Shown here: in pieces, positions 59,500-64,000 of the stretch | How positions within the stretch are numbered: position 1 is the first letter of the stretch | How the letters are laid out: each line of letters begins with the position of its first letter | Assembly (NCBI RefSeq): GCF_029887935.1 | Contig: NZ_JARXRO010000015.1 | Location: 1 to 64,000 of the forward strand | From: Luteimonas kalidii | GTDB lineage: Bacteria > Pseudomonadota > Gammaproteobacteria > Xanthomonadales > Xanthomonadaceae | Direction: 5' to 3' | Length of the DNA: 64,000 bases | Translations under genes and position numbers: made by a program | The notes under the pieces: model-generated | Seen by the model: the letters and a program-made list of their open reading frames with translations, nothing else | What the model was told of the DNA's origin: nothing | The model's database searches: none

Positions 59500-60599
59500 G
59501 CGCGACCAATACCGCCACCCTGCTGTCGGGCTGGACGGCACCGCTGCACGACTGGCTGCTGTCGCTGGGCGCGATTGGCGTGATCGTCTGGATCGTGCTG
59601 AAGGTGCTGCTGATCGCGGTGCCGGTGATCCTCGCGGTCGCGTTCTACGTGGTCTGGGAGCGCAAGCTGATCGGCTGGATGCACGTGCGCCACGGGCCGA
59701 TGTACGTCGGCTGGGGCGTGCTGCAGGCCTTTGCCGACGTGTTCAAGCTGCTGTTCAAGGAAGTCATCCAGCCGACCAAGGCGCAGAAGGCGCTGTACAT
59801 CCTGGCGCCGCTGATCACCCTGGCGCCCGCGTTCGCGGCCTGGGCGGTGGTGCCGTTCGACGCGCAGCTGGTCCTGTCCGACGCCAACGCCGGCCTGCTG
59901 TACCTGCTGGCGATGACGTCGCTGGGCGTGTACGGCATCATCCTGGCCGGCTGGGCCTCGAACTCCAAGTACGCGTTCCTGGGTGCGATGCGCTCGGCCG
60001 CGCAGGTGGTCAGTTACGAGATCGCGATGGGCTTCGCCCTGGTCGGCGTGATGGTCGGCGCGGGCAGCCTGAACCTGTCGAAGATCGTGATGGCGCAGTC
60101 CGGCAACGCGGGCCTGCTGGAATGGTTCTGGCTGCCGATGCTGCCGCTGTTCGTCATCTACTTCATCTCCGGCGTGGCCGAGACCAACCGCGCGCCGTTC
60201 GACGTGGTGGAGGGCGAGTCCGAGATCGTGGCCGGTCACATGGTCGAGTATTCGGGCTCGGCGTTCGCGCTGTTCTTCCTGGCCGAATACGCGAACATGA
60301 TCCTGGTCAGCTTCCTGACCCCGATCTTCTTCCTCGGTGGCTGGCTTTCGCCGATCCCGGCGGCCTGGATCCCCGACATTCCCGTGCTGGGCGTGATCCT
60401 GGGTGACGGCTGGTGGTGGCTGTTCGCGAAGGTGTTCTTCTTCGCCAGCTGCTTCATCTGGTTCCGCGCCTCGTTCCCGCGCTACCGCTACGACCAGATC
60501 ATGCGGCTGGGATGGAAGGTCTTCATCCCGCTGAGCATCGGCTGGATCGTGGTGGTGGCATTGATGGCGTATTTCGGCGTGTTCGAGGCGGGGCAGTGA
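59496..60599 (+). CDS. nuoH: NADH-quinone oxidoreductase subunit H
   Basis: Membrane subunit linking the quinone chamber to the proton pumps. The 367-aa protein has about eight membrane helices and the conserved [34 protein letters not shown], and [19 protein letters not shown] loops. ATG 59496 overlaps the nuoG stop. It overlaps nuoI by one base. Confidence 0.96.
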   Translation: MSATNTATLLSGWTAPLHDWLLSLGAIGVIVWIVLKVLLIAVPVILAVAFYVVWERKLIGWMHVRHGPMYVGWGVLQAFADVFKLLFKEVIQPTKAQKALYILAPLITLAPAFAAWAVVPFDAQLVLSDANAGLLYLLAMTSLGVYGIILAGWASNSKYAFLGAMRSAAQVVSYEIAMGFALVGVMVGAGSLNLSKIVMAQSGNAGLLEWFWLPMLPLFVIYFISGVAETNRAPFDVVEGESEIVAGHMVEYSGSAFALFFLAEYANMILVSFLTPIFFLGGWLSPIPAAWIPDIPVLGVILGDGWWWLFAKVFFFASCFIWFRASFPRYRYDQIMRLGWKVFIPLSIGWIVVVALMAYFGVFEAGQ

Positions 60600-61087
60600 T
60601 GGGCAAGTTCGTGTCATGGGTGCGGAGCCTGCTGCTGCTGGAACTGATCGGCGGCCTGGGGCTGACGCTCAAGTACCTGTTCCGTCCGAAGTACACGCTG
60701 ATGTACCCGATGGAGAAGACCCCGCAGTCGCCGCGTTTCCGTGGCCTACATGCGCTGCGCCGGTATCCCAACGGCGAGGAGCGCTGCATCGCCTGCAAGC
60801 TGTGCGAGGCGGTGTGCCCGGCGCTGGCGATCACCATCGATTCCGAGCCGCGCGAGGACGGCACCCGCCGCACCACGCGCTACGACATCGACCTGTTCAA
60901 GTGCATCTACTGCGGCTTCTGCGAGGAATCCTGCCCGGTGGACTCGATCGTGGAGACCCACGTGCACGAATACCACTTCGAACACCGCGGCGAGAACATC
61001 CTCACCAAGCCGAAGCTGCTGGCGATCGGCGACCGGCTCGAGGCCGAGATCGCCGAGCGCCGCGCCGCCGACGCCGCCTTCCGATAA
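60599..61087 (+). CDS. nuoI: NADH-quinone oxidoreductase subunit I
   Basis: Carries [4Fe-4S] clusters N6a and N6b. The 162-aa protein has an amphipathic N-terminal helix, then two complete cluster motifs, [12 protein letters not shown] and [15 protein letters not shown] 60599 overlaps the nuoH stop (TGATG). nuoJ follows after 10 bp. Confidence 0.96.
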   Translation: MGKFVSWVRSLLLLELIGGLGLTLKYLFRPKYTLMYPMEKTPQSPRFRGLHALRRYPNGEERCIACKLCEAVCPALAITIDSEPREDGTRRTTRYDIDLFKCIYCGFCEESCPVDSIVETHVHEYHFEHRGENILTKPKLLAIGDRLEAEIAERRAADAAFR

Positions 61088-61097
61088 GCGACCGACC

Positions 61098-61730
61098 ATG
61101 GATTTCGCACTGCTCGCCTTCCTCGCCTTCGCCGCCGTGGCCGTCGCCTCGGCCGGCGCGGTGATCAGCGTCCGCAACCCGGTGCACGCCGCGCTGTTCC
61201 TGGTGCTGACCTTCTTCACCGTGGCCTGCACCTGGATCCTGGCCGGTGCCGAGTTCCTGGGCGTGGCGCTGATCCTGGTGTACGTCGGTGCGGTGATGGT
61301 GCTGTTCCTGTTCGTGGTGATGATGCTCGACATCGACGTGGTGCCGCTGCGCGAGGGCTACGTGCGCTACCTGCCGGTGGGCCTGCTGGTGGCGGTGGTG
61401 ATGCTGATCGAGATGCTGACCCTGATCGGGGTGAAGGCGCGCACGGTGCCGTTCGGCGCGGATCCGGTGGAGGCGGCGGGCGGCAACAACGTGAGCTGGA
61501 TCGCACGGCGGCTGTTTACCGATTTCCTGCTGCCGTTCGAGGTCGCCGCACTGATCCTGACCGTGGCGGTGATCGCGGCGGTCACGCTGACGCTGCGGCG
61601 CCGGCCCGGCACCAAGCACCAGAACCCGGGCGAACAGGCGCGGGTGCGCGCGGGCGACCGCGTGCGCATCGTGAGCATGGCGGCCGAGAAGCGCGTCGAC
61701 GCCGCGAGCGAAGAGGGGGGGGCGCAGTGA
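61098..61730 (+). CDS. nuoJ: NADH-quinone oxidoreductase subunit J
   Basis: Membrane subunit with five helices. The 210-aa protein has [17 protein letters not shown] and the conserved third-helix stretch [19 protein letters not shown], which includes the pi-bulge site, and a soluble C-terminal tail rich in charged residues. ATG 61098. It overlaps nuoK by one base, or four if the GTG start of nuoK is used. Confidence 0.95.
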   Translation: MDFALLAFLAFAAVAVASAGAVISVRNPVHAALFLVLTFFTVACTWILAGAEFLGVALILVYVGAVMVLFLFVVMMLDIDVVPLREGYVRYLPVGLLVAVVMLIEMLTLIGVKARTVPFGADPVEAAGGNNVSWIARRLFTDFLLPFEVAALILTVAVIAAVTLTLRRRPGTKHQNPGEQARVRAGDRVRIVSMAAEKRVDAASEEGGAQ

Positions 61731-62053
61731 TGGAATTCCTCGGCCAGGGCCTGGCGCTGGGCCATTACCTCGCCCTCGGCGCCGCGCTGTTCTGCATCAG
61801 CGTCGCCGGCATCTTCCTCAACCGCAAGAACGTCATCATCCTGCTGATGTCGATCGAGCTGATGCTGCTGGCGGTCAACGTCAACTTCATCGCCTTCTCT
61901 CGCCATTTCGGCGACGAGGCGGGACAGATCTTCGTGTTCTTCATTCTGACGGTGGCCGCGGCCGAGGCCGCGATCGGCCTGGCCATCCTGGTCACGCTGT
62001 TCCGCAACCGCAGCACGATCAACGTCGCCGAAATCGATTCGCTGAAGGGGTGA
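61730..62053 (+). CDS. nuoK: NADH-quinone oxidoreductase subunit K
   Basis: Small antiporter-like (MrpC-like) membrane subunit. The 107-aa protein has three helices and the two conserved membrane Glu residues in [16 protein letters not shown] and [17 protein letters not shown] 61730 is used; the GTG one codon earlier is also possible. The usual tight junction to nuoL is lost here because of a 329-bp repeat-bearing spacer. Confidence 0.95.
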   Translation: MEFLGQGLALGHYLALGAALFCISVAGIFLNRKNVIILLMSIELMLLAVNVNFIAFSRHFGDEAGQIFVFFILTVAAAEAAIGLAILVTLFRNRSTINVAEIDSLKG

Positions 62054-62066
62054 GCCGCAGCGCTTG

Positions 62067-62157
62067 CGCGCCACTGGCGCGCGCTGCGGCGAACGCCCGG
62101 CCATGGATGGCCGGGCCGGGTCTCTCCGGAGCCCGAGTGGTACCGCCATGGATGGCG
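62067..62157 (+). repeat. Palindrome-rich 91-bp repeat, copy 1
   Basis: Matches copy 2 at 88 of 91 positions with a 117-bp offset; mismatches are at 62085, 62086 and 62136. Internal palindromes: GCGCCA-C-TGGCGC, GCCCGGCCAT-GG-ATGGCCGGGC, an imperfect CGGGTCTC/GGAGCCCG arm pair, and CGCCATGGATGGCG preceded by a GGTACC. It resembles a REP/BIME-type intergenic element. Confidence 0.9.
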
Positions 62158-62183
62158 GCAGGAAAAAAATCAAGCGCCACGTA

Positions 62184-62274
62184 CGCGCCACTGGCGCGCG
62201 CATCGGCGAACGCCCGGCCATGGATGGCCGGGCCGGGTCTCTCCGGAGCCCGCGTGGTACCGCCATGGATGGCG
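62184..62274 (+). repeat. Palindrome-rich 91-bp repeat, copy 2
   Basis: Second copy, with all four palindromic modules of copy 1 kept. It ends 108 bp before the nuoL ATG. No further copy with the CATGGATGG core was found elsewhere in this window. Confidence 0.9.
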
Positions 62275-62382
62275 TGACAACCGGGATTCAACGCACGGCA
62301 GCGGGCGCAGGCCCGCGCCGGCACAACGTCGCCGCAGGGCGGCAGTGAAGGGCGGCCGCATGGCGCCGGCAATGGACGAGAC

Positions 62383-64000
62383 ATGGCGATTTCGACAACC
62401 CACCTGCTGATCATCGTGCTGGCCCCGCTGCTGGGCGCGATCGTGGCCGGCTTCCTCGGCCGCCAGGTCGGGCGCGCGGGCGCGCACTCGGCCACCATCC
62501 TCGGGGTGGCGGTCAGCTGCGCGTTCTCCGGCTACGTGCTGTACCAGCTGGTGTCGCAGGGGGCGGCGCCGTACAACCAGAACCTCTACACCTTCTTCGA
62601 GGTGGGCAACTACGCGGCCCATGTCGGCTTCATGGTCGACACGCTGACCGCGATGATGATGGTCGTGGTGACGTTCGTCTCGCTGCTGGTCCACGTCTAC
62701 ACCATCGGCTACATGGCCGAGGACGACGGTTACCAGCGTTTCTTCAGCTACATCAGCCTGTTCACGTTCTCGATGCTGATGCTGGTGATGTCGAACAACT
62801 TCCTGCAGCTGTTCTTCGGCTGGGAAGCGGTCGGCCTGGTGTCGTACCTGCTGATCGGGTTCTGGTTCAAGCGGCCGAGCGCGGTGTTCGCCAACCTCAA
62901 GGCGTTCCTGGTCAACCGGGTCGGCGACTTCGGCTTCCTGCTCGGGATCGCGGCGGTGCTGTGGTACTTCGGCACGCTCGACTACGCCACCGTGTTCGCC
63001 AATGCGGGCGACGTGCTCGACGGGCGCACCGTTGAGGTGCTGGCCGGGCACGAGTGGTCGGTGGCGACCATGATCTGCATCTGCCTGTTCATCGGCGCCA
63101 TGGGCAAGTCGGCCCAGGTGCCCCTGCACGTGTGGCTGCCGGATTCGATGGAAGGCCCGACCCCGATCTCGGCGCTGATCCATGCCGCGACGATGGTCAC
63201 CGCGGGCATCTTCATGGTCGCGCGCATGTCGCCGATCTTCGAGATGAGCGTGACGGCGCTCAACTTCGTGCTGTTCATCGGCGCCACCACCGCCTTCTTC
63301 ACCGGCCTGATCGGCATGGTGCAGAACGACATCAAGCGCGTGGTCGCGTATTCGACCCTGTCGCAGCTGGGCTACATGACGGTGGCGCTGGGCGTGTCGG
63401 CCTACTCGGCCGCCGTCTACCACCTGATGACGCACGCCTTCTTCAAGGCGCTGCTGTTCCTGGCGGCCGGCAGCGTGATCATCGGCATGCACCACGAGCA
63501 GGACATGCGCAAGATGGGCGGTCTGCGCAAGTACATGCCGATCACGTTCTGGACCAGCGTCATCGGCACCCTGGCGCTGATCGGGACGCCGTTCTTCAGC
63601 GGCTTCTATTCCAAGGACTCGATCATCGAGGCCGCCAAGCTCGGCGCCGAGCGCGCCGGCTGGATCGGCACCTATGCCTACTGGGCGGTACTGCTGGGCG
63701 CGTTCGTGACCTCGTTCTACAGCTTCCGCCTGCTGTACATGACCTACTTCGGGCCGGAACGCTTCCGCGATGCCGTGCCGTCTCATGCGCACGCCACGCA
63801 CGACGAACACGGCCAGGAAACGCACCACGAGCCCCTGCACGACGACGGCCACGGCCACGACGCGCACGATTCGCACCATGGCGTGCACGAGCCGCATGAA
63901 TCGCCGTGGGTGGTGACGCTGCCGCTGGTCCTGCTGGCGATTCCGTCGATCGCCGTGGGCTTCTTCACCGCCGGGCCGATGCTGTTCGGCACCGACTGGA
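62383..64000 (+). CDS. nuoL: NADH-quinone oxidoreductase subunit L (3' end outside window)
   Basis: Antiporter-like proton-pumping subunit at the far end of the complex I membrane arm. 539 codons are visible, beginning MAISTTHLLIIVLAPLLGAIVAG in part; conserved blocks include FFGWEAVGLVSYLLIGFWF with the key Glu, MGKSAQVPLHVWLPDSMEGP with the key Lys, and THAFFKALLFLAAGS. A His-rich insert (14 His in residues 467-507) lies in a loop before a further helix. The C-terminal lateral helix and the stop are outside the window. ATG 62383 is in a weak ribosome-binding context; ATGs at 62360 and 62372 are out of frame. Confidence 0.95.
   Translation, partial: MAISTTHLLIIVLAPLLGAIVAGFLGRQVGRAGAHSATILGVAVSCAFSGYVLYQLVSQGAAPYNQNLYTFFEVGNYAAHVGFMVDTLTAMMMVVVTFVSLLVHVYTIGYMAEDDGYQRFFSYISLFTFSMLMLVMSNNFLQLFFGWEAVGLVSYLLIGFWFKRPSAVFANLKAFLVNRVGDFGFLLGIAAVLWYFGTLDYATVFANAGDVLDGRTVEVLAGHEWSVATMICICLFIGAMGKSAQVPLHVWLPDSMEGPTPISALIHAATMVTAGIFMVARMSPIFEMSVTALNFVLFIGATTAFFTGLIGMVQNDIKRVVAYSTLSQLGYMTVALGVSAYSAAVYHLMTHAFFKALLFLAAGSVIIGMHHEQDMRKMGGLRKYMPITFWTSVIGTLALIGTPFFSGFYSKDSIIEAAKLGAERAGWIGTYAYWAVLLGAFVTSFYSFRLLYMTYFGPERFRDAVPSHAHATHDEHGQETHHEPLHDDGHGHDAHDSHHGVHEPHESPWVVTLPLVLLAIPSIAVGFFTAGPMLFGTDW

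Larger units (their letters stand above)
62054..62382. other. nuoK-nuoL spacer with repeats
   Basis: This 329-bp stretch holds no credible gene. It contains two 91-bp direct repeat copies described separately, a 26-bp linker between them with a run of seven A residues, and a further small hairpin GCGGGC/GCCCGC (62301-62316). Small open frames across it read the repeat itself (Pro-Trp-Met-Ala-Gly units) and look spurious. Confidence 0.8.

Noticed and set aside
62067-62274. CRISPR array
   Set aside because: Only two repeat copies of 91 bp with a single 26-bp linker, strongly palindromic, and no cas genes in the window.
62050-62348. Small proteins read across the nuoK-nuoL repeats (repeated Pro-Trp-Met-Ala-Gly-Pro units)
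   Set aside because: The apparent protein repeat simply follows the DNA repeat; there is no ribosome-binding site, and two different frames look equally good.

Overview
The window is a high-GC (about 70% by eye) bacterial chromosome segment carrying almost only housekeeping genes. Gene content and order point to the Lysobacterales/Xanthomonadales (Xanthomonas, Lysobacter or Luteimonas type): tpiA-secG-tRNA-Leu-nuoA..L, trpF near trpB-trpA-accD, metG beside an rnfB-like gene, the Xanthomonas-type NuoC insertion, and a FimV homologue. The genus is an inference. No prophage, insertion sequence, CRISPR array, secretion system or defence island was seen.

Layout. 1-5.8 kb: tRNA-Glu(CTC), then pcnB-folK-panB-panC and pgi (RNA polyadenylation, folate, pantothenate, glycolysis); panD is missing from the gap between panC and pgi. 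5.8-14.5 kb: queG diverges from nnr-tsaE-amiC-mutL-DUF1684 lipoprotein-TraB/GumN protein. 14.6-21 kb, minus strand: orphan RnfB-like ferredoxin, metG, DUF2147 protein and a TonB-dependent receptor. 21-22.8 kb: apbC/mrp and dcd. 22.9-28.7 kb, minus strand: an eight-gene operon with every junction overlapping (dienelactone hydrolase, HIT protein, pxpB, pxpC, pxpA, DUF969, DUF979, pcp), which reads as a 5-oxoproline release, transport and hydrolysis module. 28.8-34.5 kb: rimO, then greB, an NlpE-like lipoprotein and a HerA-like ATPase on the minus strand, then a LysM lytic transglycosylase. 34.6-36 kb, minus: psd coupled to a SCO-family copper chaperone. 36.3-44.2 kb: prmB, aroC, a 2-hydroxyacid dehydrogenase, asd, fimV, truA, trpF. 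44.2-49.8 kb: a LysR regulator divergent from trpB-trpA, then accD-glmM. 49.8-52.3 kb: a 2OG-Fe(II) oxygenase, tpiA, secG and tRNA-Leu(GAG). 52.3-64 kb: the complex I operon nuoA to nuoL, with nuoL cut by the window end.

Most operons are very compact, with ATGA/GTGA start-stop overlaps and several GTG or TTG starts. The main break is a 329-bp nuoK-nuoL spacer holding two 91-bp copies (88/91 identical, 117-bp period) of a palindrome-rich element. Other points of interest are the 5-oxoproline operon with its DLH and HIT passengers, three genes whose -10-like boxes sit 6-7 nt before the start codon (possible leaderless mRNAs), an orphan soluble RnfB-like protein, and a MutL that appears to keep endonuclease motifs.
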